DNA of 64,000 nucleotides from Amia ocellicauda (Eukaryota; Chordata; Actinopteri; Amiiformes; Amiidae). Shown here piece by piece: positions 1 through 27,832 of the stretch (its first letter is position 1; each line of letters opens with the position of its first letter). A program made the translations under genes and the position numbers. The notes below the pieces were generated by a model, which was not told the origin of the DNA, made no database searches, and saw only the letters and a program-made list of their open reading frames with translations. The stretch covers positions 10,745,219 through 10,809,218 of the forward strand of contig NC_089855.1 in assembly GCF_036373705.1 (NCBI RefSeq). Reading direction: 5' to 3'.

Positions 1-610
1 TAGAGGATATTCTAAGTTTCATTTCAAGCGAGCCATAACTGATTGTTTTGTATTGTTTGAACTGTATTCTTTTCTGTTGTTTGTTTTGAGAAGGCTTCTT
101 TAAGACTTGTTTTATTAATACATTGTAATTGAACTGAGCCCTTTAACTTGGTTTCACTTTGATGCGTTGTGGTTTTATACATATATTTGTTATTTCATAC
201 ATGTAAGGGTATTAAAGCCAGAAAGAAGTTGGTGTTGTTTATTTGTTCTGTGCTTGTTTTTCAGACTGGCCGTATTCCTTTCATTCAGATTGCATTTATA
301 CTCTCCTTATAAGAATCTGTGACCTATTAAGCAGTAAGGATGTGTGTAACCTATTAAGCAATTAGCCTAAATGGCATTGAGCAATGATGCACCAAGGCCA
401 GTTGCCAAATTATTTTATTGAATTACACAGTCCACTTCTCTGACTGCATTGTGTATAATAGAAGCCACAGTAAGTTAATTAGGATGGGGGTGTGCTGCAA
501 ACTGTATCACTTTGCTTTGTTTTTCTGCTTTGTTCCATCTTTAACAGTAAGGTACATTTTTATTTGTTTTGCTCAATTTTGTTTCATCCATGAAGGACAA
601 CAGCACAGCA

Positions 611-613
<3 letters not shown>

Positions 614-669
<56 letters not shown>
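614..669. repeat. (TA)n microsatellite
   Basis: An uninterrupted AT/TA dinucleotide tract of about 56 bp in intergenic DNA. Confidence 0.97.
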
Positions 670-671
<2 letters not shown>

Positions 672-1226
672 TGCAAAACAATCCCTTTATAAACTTCATA
701 TTTTCAGATCTATTATTGGGTAAATCTCTCCTTTCAGCAATCTAAGATTTGTCTACAGTCAACCTCCTATGTCAAGTTGCCTGACTTATTTTCTCTGCTT
801 TAAGTTCCTTTAAAAAAACAGTACTACTGTGAATGACAACTGGATTAACAGTTTACATTATTTTACTTGGGGAAGCAAGGACAGCATTGTTCACTGGCAG
901 AATAGAGACATTTAAAATGTTTTTAAAAAGTTCAGTGTCCAGTATTCCAGCATGACTTATAAGCACTGATACACTGTAAACCACAGAAATCCCAGAGAAA
1001 ATATCTGCATTCTAAAAAGCACTGCTCTTCCATTTAATCAATATTTAAAACCTGGTTTTCCTTGCATGTTTTAGATGAGGCATGTTTAATTGGATTTTAA
1101 ATTAATCTTGATGCCTAATCAATATTTATTGTGTCCTTAGACATTGACACTGTCTAAAAGTGTTAAAGCAAATCCCAGCTAAGCCTCATCTAAGACTATT
1201 CACTTTTTTGGCTTGTAAGGTTAATG

Positions 1227-1248
1227 TTTTTTTTTTTTTTTTTTTTTT
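1227..1248. repeat. poly-T tract
   Basis: A homopolymer run of 22 T. It could be a reverse-oriented retroposon tail, but nothing recognisable flanks it. Confidence 0.9.
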
Positions 1249-2786
1249 CACTCTGTATACTTGTAATGGCTTGAAAGCAGACACAGGGGCAGATTCAGAG
1301 AAAGGCTCAGGGGCACGCCATCATGGTGTGGCCTTCAGCAGTGCATTGTGGGAGAGGAATAAAGAGCAACACATTTTTTAATTGTAAATGTATAAAGAAG
1401 TCTATGAGAGTCATTCTCCTGATATAGGTGGGTGTCTTGTCCGTTTTGCACATCTCACCTGTCATTGTTACAAACATGACTCACGGACACATAGGAATTA
1501 GGAATTGGAACGACCACCAGCTTTCAACTGCCTGTTAAGAAAACATGAATCTACAAAAAATGTAGGAAAGCTTAAGATGAGTTTCAGTCATTTGATTGTA
1601 GATTTTGGTAATATACTGTAAGTGAGAGTGGGGGTCATTGTGGCATGCAAGTTCATTTACATGTTTAAAATTACAATAGTTTATTGAAAGTATCTGTTGC
1701 AATCCAGAAATTGTTTTTATTTTATTTTGAATGGTATTTGGGTCTTTGTGAACATGGCTTGCATTGCAATAATGCTGCTGATCCAATACAGATTGACTGC
1801 CTGCATACTACCATATTACAAATAAGGAAGCGAACTCTAAATAAGCAGTTTTTAATTTAGGCAAAATATTTACATTAAATATAGAAATATAGACATTTAT
1901 ATATTTTGTAAAAGCATGAGGGATTCAGAATTTGTTTCTTTTATGGAGAAAATATAGTTATACAAATATAAATAAAACAATTTTTGGATAGGGTTCAGTG
2001 TATTTTCCTCCCACTTTAAAAATGAAACTATTCACTACACACATGTTAGTTGGGGGTTCCAAGTCTGTGTCCATGACAGAAGACCATATGGCTTAAAAAC
2101 AGTTGCCAGTAAATAGCATCTGCACTTTCCACTAAAACAGCTCTGCTTCAATGAGTTACAGGAAAACACTAAACCTCACAATGAAAACACAATAGGCGTC
2201 TGTCAGAGCCAGGAAAAGAATAGAAGAACAATGTTCAGTTCAGGCACAAGAGCTACTGCAGAGAGCTGGAAAATAAATTGAATCATGCCTTTTGTTGATG
2301 TTTGTTTGGTTGCCCGACTCGTAATATGCTGTGATCTCCTTGAAATGAATTTAATTACTGCTGTTCTTGCATTACATTGCCTCCCTGTGGTTGGCATGGC
2401 TATTTAATAAGCTCAGGGGCTGCTTCAAAGAATTCAGGTCATTGTTGTGCTCAAATAAAAAATGCTTTCTGTTCTTCCAGCCACAGTACACAAAACTAAA
2501 AGATATTCTCATTCCACCTTGATAGCCTTTTGTCTTTTGTTTTCTCAGTATCACTAATCCGACTGCCTAAAAGATTCAACAGTGAAGCGTAACAATTTAT
2601 TTAATTGATATTTAGCAAAAGGATTAAAACTTTAATTACATAATGTCATATAATATCACTTAATATCATGGTATCTTGTTGGCTGATGATTCACTACATA
2701 TCTATGTTATTAAGTGTAAATATTCCCATTGATGAACAAGCCACATTTGCACCAACAGCCCAAATAGGTGTGCTGTTTTATTCATG

Positions 2787-3889
2787 TAAAGTGAGGGAAA
2801 AAAAGTATTTGATCCCCTGCTGATTTTGTACGTCTGCCCACTGACAAAGAAATGATCAGTCTATAATTTTAATGGTAGGTGTATTTTAACAGTGAGAGAC
2901 AGAATAACAACAAAAAAATCCAGAAAAACGCATTTCAAAAAAGTTATACATTGATTTGCATGTTAATGAGTGAAATAAGTATTTGACCCCTTCGACTTAG
3001 TACTTGGTGGCAAAACCCTTGTTGGCAATCACAGAGGTCAAACGTTTCTTGTAGTTGGCCACCAGGTTTGCACACATCTCAGGAGGGATTTTGTCCCACT
3101 CCTCTTTGCAGATCCTCTCTAAGTCATTAAGGTATCGAGGCTGACGTTTGGCAACTCGAACCTTCAGTTCCCTCCACAGATTTTCGATGGGATTAAGGTC
3201 TGGAGACTGGCTAGGCCACTCCAGGACCTTAATGTGCTTCTTCTTGAGCCACTCCTTTGTTGCCTTGGCTGTGTGTTTTGGGTCATTGTCATGCTGGAAT
3301 ACCCATCCACGACCCATTTTCAATGCCCTGGCTGAGGGAAGGAGGTTCTCACCCAAGATTTGACGGTACATGGCCCCATCCATCGTCCCTTTGATGCGGT
3401 GCAGTTGTCCTGTCCCCTTAGCAGAAAAACACCCCCAAAGCATAATGTTTCCACCTCCATGTTTGACGGTGGGGATGGTGTTCTTGGGGTCATTCCTCCT
3501 CCTCCAAACACGGCGAGTTGAGTTGATGCCAAAGAGCTTGATTTTGGTCTCATCTGACCACAACACTTTCACCCAGTTCTCCTCTGAATCATTTAGATGT
3601 TCATTGGCAAACTTCAGATGGGCCTGTACATGTGCTTTCTTGAGCAGGGGGACCTTGCGGGCGCTGCAGGATTTCAGTCCTTCACGGCGTAGTGTGTTAC
3701 CAATTGTTTTCTTGGTGACTATGGTCCCAGCTGCCTTTAGATCATTAACAAGATCCTCCCGTGTAGTTCTGGGCTGATTCCTCACCGTTCTCATGATCAT
3801 TGAAACTCATGATCAGGTGAGATCTTGCATGGAGCCCCAGACCGAGGGAAACTGACAGTTATTTTGTGTTTCTTCCATTTGCGAATTTT
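2787..3889 (-). mobile_element. Tc1-like DNA transposon, 5'-truncated copy (copy A)
   Basis: A Tc1/mariner element in reverse orientation. The terminal inverted repeat begins near 2787 with GTGAGGGAAAAAAAGTATTT. An inner direct repeat of the same motif (AAGTATTTGACCCC) lies near 2977, the IR/DR layout known for fish Tc1 elements. Homology with the second copy at 5519-7021 runs on the opposite strand and stops abruptly near 3889, inside the transposase N-terminal region. The other inverted repeat and the first part of the transposase are therefore missing, and the copy cannot be autonomous. Confidence 0.92.
2997..3800 (-). pseudogene. Tc1-like transposase fragment (C-terminal 267 codons)
   Basis: The open frame holds the DDE catalytic part of a Tc1 transposase. 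It has the VLWSDET motif with the first Asp, a conserved [12 protein letters not shown] block, FQHDNDPKH with the second Asp, and [11 protein letters not shown] with the Glu. It ends in the usual C-terminal NKGFATKY. The N-terminal paired-like DNA-binding region is absent because the element is truncated. Upstream in the same orientation the frame is disrupted near 3790-3820. Gene-like open frames on the other strand here are shadows of this one. It is very close to the copy at 6050-6739, with only about seven amino-acid differences over the aligned part. Confidence 0.92.
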
Positions 3890-5518
3890 GTCATGGCCTG
3901 CTGTCTGAACTGAAGATTAAAACCTGGCCATCGATGCCCTTGTGTTTGTCATTGCAGCACCTTTCTTCTGTGCGGTTGGGCAATCCCAAACATCTCAAAT
4001 ATTCACACTATCCTAAATCCAGGGTTGTTATTTTCACAATTTGACTGCATGAAAACTTTCAATCCTGAATAATGAGTGGACACTGGTCAACCATTAGGCT
4101 GCAAGTGGGTACTTTTAACAGTTTAGTGGTTTTTAGAGCTTCTTGATCTATAGTGTGATAAAACAGAGAGCTGCACTTTAACAGCTTTGGGGATTTGTGC
4201 TATTATTGTTATTATTATCTGTGAGTATTGTTCAGAGAAATAATTAAAAAAAGAGACACAAGAGTAAGCATTTTATTTTTGGCATTGTTTAACACGTCTG
4301 TCAACCAAGTCTGAGCTGAACATCGTTCTAGAGAGCAATCTAAGACCTAGTTAACCTGAGGCTAAACAGCTGTCTATATTCATGAAACCCTAATTCAATA
4401 CATCTGCATTATCACACATTATTTTCACCAATACTACCTTTTTCATTATTCAGCACTACAAAAACTTTTCTTAGGAACCCTGGTTAGCAAGGGGGCTCGG
4501 TTTGTTTTCCATGTGTATGTTTACTTTTGTTTTGCTTTTAAAAGAGAGAGATACACCAACTGTGAAAATGGAGCTTCATTCATATTTGATTGTTCTGGTC
4601 ATTTTAAACATTTTTTTGAAATGGCTCTGGGGATGTAAAGTTGTAAGTATTAAAAATAGTATTATTTTACTTTCACCCTGTAGGAAGTTTGCATACTCTA
4701 GATACCATTTATTCGATTGGATAATTATTTCAATTTAAGTTCAGTCTTGGCTTGGCTCTTTTCGGCTCTGCTCTTAAAACCAACACAATTACACAATACC
4801 TGTCAGAATAAATACTCTTCACTGTCCAGTAAAGGTAAACATCAAATCCTTATTGAGAGCATATTTTAGGTAGTTTTACATGGACATGCCATCTCAAATA
4901 GGTTACCATTGTTCTCTATCCAGTGTGCCTGGACTATATAATGAAAAATTGTGATGATTTGGTTATTAATGGTGTGTAATTTGCATCATCAGGGATATTA
5001 GAACTTCCCATGGGATCATAATTCACCAATTGTTAGTTTTTTTTTTCTATTACTCAGCATATCATTAATCTACATACCACAATGTATCAATCAATACATA
5101 AATAAACAGATTATTGCCAGGGCCATGGCATTTTTCATTATTGTCATTTAGACACCATCAGGCAAAAAAGATAACTTACAGACCTAGACCGCAGACCTTG
5201 TGTGTAACTTGGAGTCGTCGGAAATTTTATACAAAGACCTACTACAAAGATCCCAGTCTCCCGAAGAATATAATCTATTAACCTGGACAAGCTATTAAAG
5301 CTTTAAGGACTGAGATCTCACCGGATACTTAAGAGCTTTTAAATGAGATTTAGAAAGGTTCAATGGTGATGCAATTGTTAATATAAATGAGGAGCAGAAT
5401 TCAAAGATGAGAGCTTTATAACAAAGTGACCCCATTGGATCCACAAAAGAGTTCTTGTGGGAAATCACATTACTGCAACTAACACGCAAAATTGGTTTCC
5501 TATAGATACAGTGAGGGA
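3890..5518. other. Intergenic sequence between two Tc1-like copies
   Basis: About 1.6 kb of AT-rich DNA with no supported gene, RNA or repeat family that I recognise. The open frames are short with no homology I can see. Confidence 0.55.
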
Positions 5519-5708
5519 GAAAATATTTGATCCCTTGCTGATTTTGTACGTTTGCCCACTGACAAAGAAATGATCAGTCTATAATTTTAACAGAATAACA
5601 ACAACAAAATCCAGAAAAACGCATTTCAAAAAAGTTATAAATTGATTTGCATGTTAATGAGGGAAATAAGTATTTGATCCCCTATCAATCAGCAAGATTT
5701 CTGGCTCC

Positions 5709-5805
5709 CAGGTGTCTATTATACAGGTAACGAGCTGAGATTAGGAGCACTCTCTTAAAGGGACTGCTCCTAATCTCAGCTCGTTACCTGTATAAAAGAC
5801 ACCTG
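5709..5805. repeat. Internal hairpin-forming inverted repeat in Tc1-like copy B
   Basis: Two arms of about 41 bp (5709-5749 and 5765-5805) are reverse complements with about one mismatch, separated by a loop of about 15 bp. The hairpin sits just upstream of the transposase start. It is absent from copy A because that copy is truncated on this side. Confidence 0.9.
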
Positions 5806-5847
5806 TCCACAGAAGCAATCAATCAATCAGATTCCAAACTCTCCACC

Positions 5848-6845
5848 ATGGCCAAGACCAAAGAGCTGTCCAAGGATGTCAGGGACAAGATTGTAGACCT
5901 ACACAAGGCTGGAATGGGCTACTAGACCATCGCCAAGCAGCTTGGTGAGAAGGTGACAACAGTTGGTGCGATTATTCGCAAATGGAAGAAACACAAAATA
6001 ACTGTCAGTTTCCCTCGGTCTGGGGCTCCATGCAAGATCTCACCTGATCATGAGAACGGTGAGGAATCAGCCCAGAACTACACGGGAGGATCTTGTTAAT
6101 GATCTCAAGGCAGCTGGGACCATAGTCACCAAGAAAACAATTGGTAACACTCTACGCCGTGAAGGACTGAAATCCTGCAGCGTCCGCAAGGTCCCCCTGC
6201 TCAAGAAAGCACATGTACAGGCCTGTCTGAAGTTTGCCAATGAACATCTGAATGATTCAGAGGAGAACTGGGTGAAAGTGTTGTGGTCAGATGAGACCAA
6301 AATCGAGCTCTTTGGCATCAACTCAACTCGCCGTGTTTGGAGGAGGAGGAATGACCCCAAGAACACCATCCCCACTGTCAAACATGGAGGTGGAAACATT
6401 ATGCTTTGGGGGTGTTTTTCTGCTAAGGGGACAGGACAACTGCACCACATCAAAGGGATGATGGACGGGGCCATGTACCGTCAAATCTTGGGTGAGAACC
6501 TCCTTCCCTCAGCCAGGGCATTGAAAATGGGTCGTGGATGGGTATTCCAGCATGACAATGACCTAAAACACACAGCCAAGGCAACAAAGGAGTGGCTCAA
6601 GAAGAAGCACATTAAGGTCCTGGAGTGGCCTAGCCATTCTCCAGACCTTAATCCCATAGAAAATCTGTGGAGGGAACTGAAGGTTCGAGTTGCCAAACGT
6701 CAGCATCGATACCTTAATGACTGGAGCGGATCTGCATAGAGGAGTGGGACAAAATCCCTCCTGAGATGTGTGCAAACCTGGTGGCCAACTACAAGAAACG
6801 TCTGACCTCTGTGATTGCCAACAAGGGTTTTGCCACCAAGTACTA
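5848..6845 (+). pseudogene. Tc1-like transposase pseudogene
   Basis: The reading frame starts at ATG 5848 ([10 protein letters not shown]). It encodes the N-terminal helix-turn-helix region but hits an in-frame TAG near 5922. A small length change near 6045-6055 forces a frame change into the catalytic part, which is open from about 6050 to 6739. A further small length change near 6720 shifts the frame again just before the normal C-terminus, whose NKGFATKY coding sequence and TAA are still visible near 6820-6845. The catalytic motifs VLWSDET, FQHDND and NPIENLW remain. At least three lesions make this a pseudogene. Confidence 0.93.
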
Positions 6846-7021
6846 AGTCGAAGGGGTCAAATACTTATTTCCCTCATTAACATGCAAATCAATTTTTTTG
6901 CTGTTATTCTGTCTCTCGCTGTTAAAACACACCTACCATTAAAATTATAGACTGATCATTTCTTTGTCAGTGGGCAAACGTACAAAATCAGCAGGGGATC
7001 AAATACTTTTTTCCTTCACTG

Positions 7022-7408
7022 TAGATAGATGATCGAGAGAGAGAGAGAGCGCTTTCTGAAATCACTTTAAAGCTTTGAATCTCTTTTAAGAGAAGTTCCA
7101 TCATTCCCAGTGGCTAGACTTAACAAAAGAAGAACTCAACCATATCTCAGTTAACCTGCATGTCCTGGGTTAATTTTAGCGCTGTTCTGACTAATAGTCA
7201 TACTCTGACTGATGATACATGGCAACATTACTGTATCTCCTTGACATTCATAACTGTCGTTTTAGCACTGACTGTAATTAACTAAATATTAATTTCTCTA
7301 ATAACATAGGAGAAGTTGGGTGCAAGGAAACCCTCAAATAACACAACACAACACAACCATTGCCTTCTGAAACAACTTATATATTATGCTAGATTCTAGG
7401 TAGAAGAT

Positions 7409-7467
<59 letters not shown>

Positions 7468-10400
7468 AATAGGATTTGAGTATTTTTTCATCAGTAAGAC
7501 ATTCTTAATATATATCTAGTATTGATATTTAATAGAGAAAAATCCCAAATAAATATATTCATCAGATTGCTTTTACAAGCTTGAGTTTCTGAGTCTATAG
7601 GGAGTCTCAAACATCTGTTGGCAGTCAGGCTTATGGGTCTGGTGTAAAGCTTTTATATAGTTTTATTGGTAAATACAAAAATAATAAAATAATATGTCTT
7701 TCTTGATTTATTGTAATACTGCCATAAACGTTATTTTTTGCAGTAAAAGAGATTTTGTGGTGACTTTCATTTTCAAATGCATAGAAATTGCTTTTCTTCC
7801 TGACATACAGTAGTTTTCCATCTCAGTTCTGACATCTACTGGTAATAAGGAGCAGAGCAGATAGGGTGCCCTGACCATTACTGTCCAAGATGACTTACAA
7901 GAACCATTAGGACAGATTTTATTGTTTCTTTCAGTTTTTTTTATTTTTACATTTTATTGGGTAGGGTGTATGTTCTTCACAGAATTCTTCAAAATAGATG
8001 TTGCACATGGGAAATTGACTATTGACCCAGCTTTTTAACTAAAGACATGTATACTCCATGAATAATTTAACAGCTTACAACGGCGAAGTGCAGGCTTTGG
8101 TCTGAAGTCACCCTTTGATGATGCACTACTGACCAACCTTAAGTGCACTATTTCTATACCACTTCACAAATCAAAATTGGATTAAGGAAAGCTTAGTAAG
8201 AGATATCTGGTCATATTTATGGACATGGAAGATCGACTTAATTTGGCTGAGAAAAGATCTGCTGGTATCTTAGAATAGCCAGAACTGTCTCTAACTTTAA
8301 CTATCCTAATTATGACCAATTGGGAAGCAAAGTAAGGTATATAATATTAGATTGGAACTAACTAAATCAACAAATATTACTCTTAATGGCCCTAATAGCT
8401 GCATGTTAAATCGTTCCTGTTTACTGAGGAAACAAATGTCCAATCTATATATCACTTTCAGTCAACTTTCTATTATTCTCTTTTCAAGCTTATATAAATG
8501 TTTAGTAAATCAGAAAATCAATATCATTATTTAGCAGCTTTTGGTTACATTTCAGTTTAAACGAATGGAGACCTCCCATTCTTTCAGCAAAACTAAGGAT
8601 TTCACTTTGGCAGTGTGTGCTCTTGTCCATGACACTGCAAACACAGCAATGGTGCTATCACAGTTCAAGCACATGTTCCCAAAACCTCTTCAGCACAAAG
8701 CCTGGCTGAGCCTCTTTGAGCCAATTTCGACATGCAGCCAACAAACTGGTGGAGGTATCATGCCTCTGTTGTCCAAGAGCCAGGTTTCTGCTCATAGAAC
8801 ACTAGGATTAGGGGCAAATAATTGAGTTTCAGAAGATGCTGGCACAGCCACAGGATGCTTTATGTGGGTTAGCCATGACATTGTTTAGTAAGTGCTAAAT
8901 TGAGTTATACCAGCCCCAGGAACCATGTAACTGCCTTTACAGCACTGGAATAGAGGCTTCTGGGATACTGTGCATTGCTGAACCTTCAGGTTCCTGTTTT
9001 AACTTAATTTGAAGCAGGAAGATTAATAGATTTTCATTTATTCTTGTAGATATTAGACTTGAGAGAAATGAGTCTCAGTTTCACAGAACATAAGCATTTG
9101 TACTATTTCAATCCAGTCTACAACTGAATTCCCAGATAGTTTAATTCCCAGAGTCATGACTACATATCAGCACAATTACAAACAGACAAATGTCTTCTCA
9201 AGTACAAGTTTGGTTGGACCTTCAAAGGATTATTGGCAGTGCAGTGGGAACTGATTGCCAGTGGCTTCTACGAGCAAGATACAGACGTACACCAGCAATG
9301 TCAGCACTGTGGAAAAACTTTGGACAAATGTAAACCTTTATAAAACAGCACATTCCATTTGAAATTTAGATTCACAGTAAAGGAAGCCACACAGGAGGAA
9401 TCCATGCAGCGTAGGAAGTCAATAACAGACGCCCTTTAGCTGGTGTTTCAACTGATCCAGCTCAGAAGACTTGTTTGGTGAACAAAGGGAGGTGGTGCAG
9501 GCTAAAGGAACCTTTTTGATGTAATCCTGGAAAATGTGGCAATCGCTAAACAAGAGGCATTCACACAGGCCCGAGTGTGAGCGGTAGGGGCTTTTCTGAC
9601 TGCAGTCACGTCTATAGTTTTTTTTTGTATGTTTTTTTAGCCCTGTGCTTTTCAACACAGACACTGACACCTCCCTGTGAGATCAATATGAGATGATTGA
9701 GACCACCAATGGCAAATATACAAAACTTAATTACCAATTATCTAACTAATATAATTAATAAACTATTGTCAACTACATACCATATTTCTTGCTTTTCCCA
9801 TTTGGAATTAAATATTACAGAACTGAGTTTGGCATTTAACCAGGATTATCAGTTGTTACTTTATTATGATATGCTTTTATGATTTGTTACTCTTTCACAA
9901 GGGCAGTAAGCACACTCACCTCATTTCATTGTGATAAAAAGGAAAGGAGAAAGGAATATATTACAACTGGTCATAGCCACTGCCTTAATTAATCAAGCTC
10001 TGCAAATGAGCAGGAGATAAAATAAATGAATGTATAATTACCTGTAAACAGATTACAATGTTAGTTTTAGTCTTTGCACAGTAAATTCGTTTTTACAGGT
10101 TACTCTAGTTCAGAGAAAAAAAAGGCATATTTCACATGTATGTACTATTCCAAAAGCATACAAATATTATTTGTAATACTGTACTTTGAATAGACTGGCT
10201 CATGACTCATGACTGGCTCACAGTCCTGTAACTACTCCAGATAACATTTGCTGGATGAACTGTAATCACAAATAATGAAGATACCTCAGAGACCAACTTA
10301 TCTTCTCCAACTGCTACTGGAGGATTGTTTATCATTACTTAGGGTTTTTTGTACTCTGCCTGTTGCCTGAAACATTTGGCAATGAAGTGTATGACAGGAA

Positions 10401-10960
10401 AATGTGATGATGCAACTACATGTTAAGTATCATAAGGGAAGCAGCATCAGCATTGCATTAAACATTTAGAAAGAGCTCGATCCGGGGTCAACCACTCACA
10501 TTCACTGCCTACTTTTAATTGTTTGCAAGGTCTTTTGCAAGTAATACATCTAATAATACAAAGCACTAAAACTTCACTTCCCACAATGCTTTCTCGTATC
10601 CTTCTACCCTTTTAAAGCATGCAGTAAGCCCGACAGGCCGCCAGGGTATCATATTAAGACAAGATTTGCAGGGGTGAGTTCACGCTATGCAATAAAATAT
10701 ATATGTGATGATGAAATCTGCCTTTCTTTCCCCCTCAAGCCCAGTTTGTGCTCGAACAGGTCATGCATATTTGAATGGAAAGCTAATATGTTTGGTGTCT
10801 GACACACACAAGTGCAAAAAGGGTGCATAAAGAAATGCTGTGCTGAATATATGATAATTGTATCTGTTTTGTATTATATGCATTCGTTTGTTTAAAGTTT
10901 TGTCCTGCCATGATTGCACACGGAGGCAGATACGTGGGTGTTAAAAATGAGAAGCCAGAG
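7022..10960. other. Intergenic sequence upstream of UBE3A
   Basis: About 3.9 kb without a supported gene. It contains an (ATT)n microsatellite. Open frames of 60-94 codons occur (for example near 8541-8825) but show no recognisable protein family, splice pattern or codon bias. GC content rises towards the UBE3A promoter after about 10.9 kb. Confidence 0.55.
7411..7466. repeat. (ATT)n microsatellite
   Basis: A trinucleotide ATT tract of about 56 bp. Confidence 0.96.
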
Positions 10961-11095
10961 CCGGTTCCCTTTTGCTCTGATTACACACACGCGAGGTGAG
11001 GCAGGAGGGCTGCTGTAAGAGCAGGCGAGCAGGAGCGGCGGCCGCGCTGCATGCTGGGATAGGTCCCCTTGTGCAGCGGCCAGCCCTGTTGAAAC

Positions 11096-11106
11096 CAAGA
11101 TGGCGG
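11096..11106 (+). promoter_or_regulatory. YY1-type motif
   Basis: CAAGATGGCGG matches the known YY1 consensus AAGATGGCGGC except for the last base. It contains an ATG that opens a short upstream ORF if transcription starts before it. Confidence 0.55.
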
Positions 11107-11150
11107 AATTGATTCTGTGGAGATCAGAGAGTGAAACAGGCCTCAAATGA
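11100..11150 (+). other. Upstream ORF 1 (16 codons)
   Basis: ATG at 11100 within the YY1-like site opens 16 codons ending in TGA at 11148-11150. The stop overlaps the start of the next upstream ORF as ATGA. It matters only if the UBE3A transcript begins upstream of it. Confidence 0.4.
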
Positions 11151-11312
11151 AACATCAGCTCAATAAACCAACCACCGCCACCGCGAACGCAGCTGCAGCC
11201 ACCGACCCCTTTGCCATCTTGCCGAGATCTCGCCAGCACCGAGGGAGCAACCCGCACACACACAGACACACACACACACACACACTCCCACCATTGAGAG
11301 AGAAAGTCTCGT

Positions 11313-11341
<29 letters not shown>
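11147..11341 (+). other. Upstream ORF 2 (64 codons) overlapping the UBE3A start
   Basis: ATG 11147 opens 64 codons, including a His-Thr stretch from a (CA)n repeat. It terminates at 11339-11341, after the UBE3A ATG at 11313 and in another frame. Scanning ribosomes using it would bypass the long-isoform start. It is probably not a functional protein. Confidence 0.4.
11254..11286. repeat. (CA)n microsatellite in UBE3A 5' region
   Basis: A CA-dinucleotide tract interrupted once by a G, lying in the presumed 5' untranslated region just upstream of ATG 11313. Confidence 0.9.
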
Positions 11342-27178
<15,837 letters not shown>

Positions 27179-27248
27179 AACACACACGAGGGTGTAAAGA
27201 TGGAATGTCGCAAAGAACTGATCATTTTCGGAAGTTGTTGTCCCTATC

Positions 27249-27274
27249 AAAAAAAAAAAAGAAAAGAAAAAAAA

Positions 27275-27306
<32 letters not shown>
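27249..27306. repeat. A-rich tract in UBE3A 3' UTR
   Basis: Almost uninterrupted A over nearly 60 bp, broken by a few G and T. It starts about 70 bases after the UBE3A stop and could cause internal oligo-dT priming in cDNA. Confidence 0.9.
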
Positions 27307-27826
27307 TTAAATGGCCATACGGTAGTGAGCTCCAGTAGTCACTTGTCTGTGCCTCCCCCCTGTTCAGAGGGCAACGGGCTTGAACAGCAGAATCCTGCTA
27401 GTATGATCACTTTTTTTTTTTTCTCCTGTTTGTGTGAATGTGATACATATTCCTTCTCCTGTATGTACAGAAAAGATTTTTTCCTTACTATTTATTTTAA
27501 GGGTTAAATCAGTTTCTTATTATGTCTGCTTGGAGTTGAGCCTTTTTTGTGGGGGGAGGGGAGGTTGGGGGATATTTAAGACCGGAAAAAAAAAATGTAA
27601 TCTCCTTGGAAAATCTTGCCATTATTTGTAAGAAAAAGAAAAAGACAGAAAAACAACCTTGTAGTCTCCAGCTCTGTAAATTGACCTTCTTGTAACCTTA
27701 TTCGTTGTGGAGCTGTAATATTCCCCACCTGTCCGCTTCGGGCCTTCGGACGTCGGACAGGGTGTCATGCAAATACTGCTGTTCTAGCCCCTCAGAGAGT
27801 CCACCCTTCTGTGCTGAATAAAGATG

Positions 27827-27832
27827 GACGAG
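27827..27832 (+). terminator. Candidate UBE3A polyadenylation signal (proximal)
   Basis: A canonical AATAAA about 650 bases after the UBE3A stop codon. Usage is unproven. Confidence 0.45.

Larger units (their letters stand above)
1..2786. other. Intergenic sequence, no gene seen
   Basis: AT-rich sequence in which I see no supported gene. The open frames are short, and one is simply a (TA)n tract read as Ile-Tyr repeats. It holds a (TA)n microsatellite and a poly-T tract, listed separately. No exon of a neighbouring gene could be recognised, so UBE3A is the first gene from the left. Confidence 0.6.
5519..7021 (+). mobile_element. Tc1-like DNA transposon, full-length but decayed (copy B)
   Basis: A complete 1.5-kb Tc1-like element bounded by matching ends (CAGTGAGGGAG on the left, the complement of CAGTGAAGGAAAAAAGTATT on the right) and by the TA target-site duplication typical of Tc1/mariner (TA at 5517-5518 and 7022-7023). 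Each terminal repeat of roughly 180 bp contains a second, inner copy of the AAGTATTTGA motif, giving the IR/DR structure of fish Tc1 elements. A long inverted repeat lies between the left terminal repeat and the transposase. The transposase frame is broken, so the copy is not autonomous. Confidence 0.95.

Noticed and set aside
418..723. Open frame with an Ile-Tyr repeat
   Set aside because: It is a read-through of a (TA)n microsatellite.
3370..3777. 135-codon + strand frame, mirrored at 6067-6474 minus
   Set aside because: Both are antisense shadows of the Tc1-like transposase, which is why the same 'protein' appears twice.
8541..8825. 94-codon open frame upstream of UBE3A
   Set aside because: No recognisable domain, no splice context and AT-rich composition like its surroundings.
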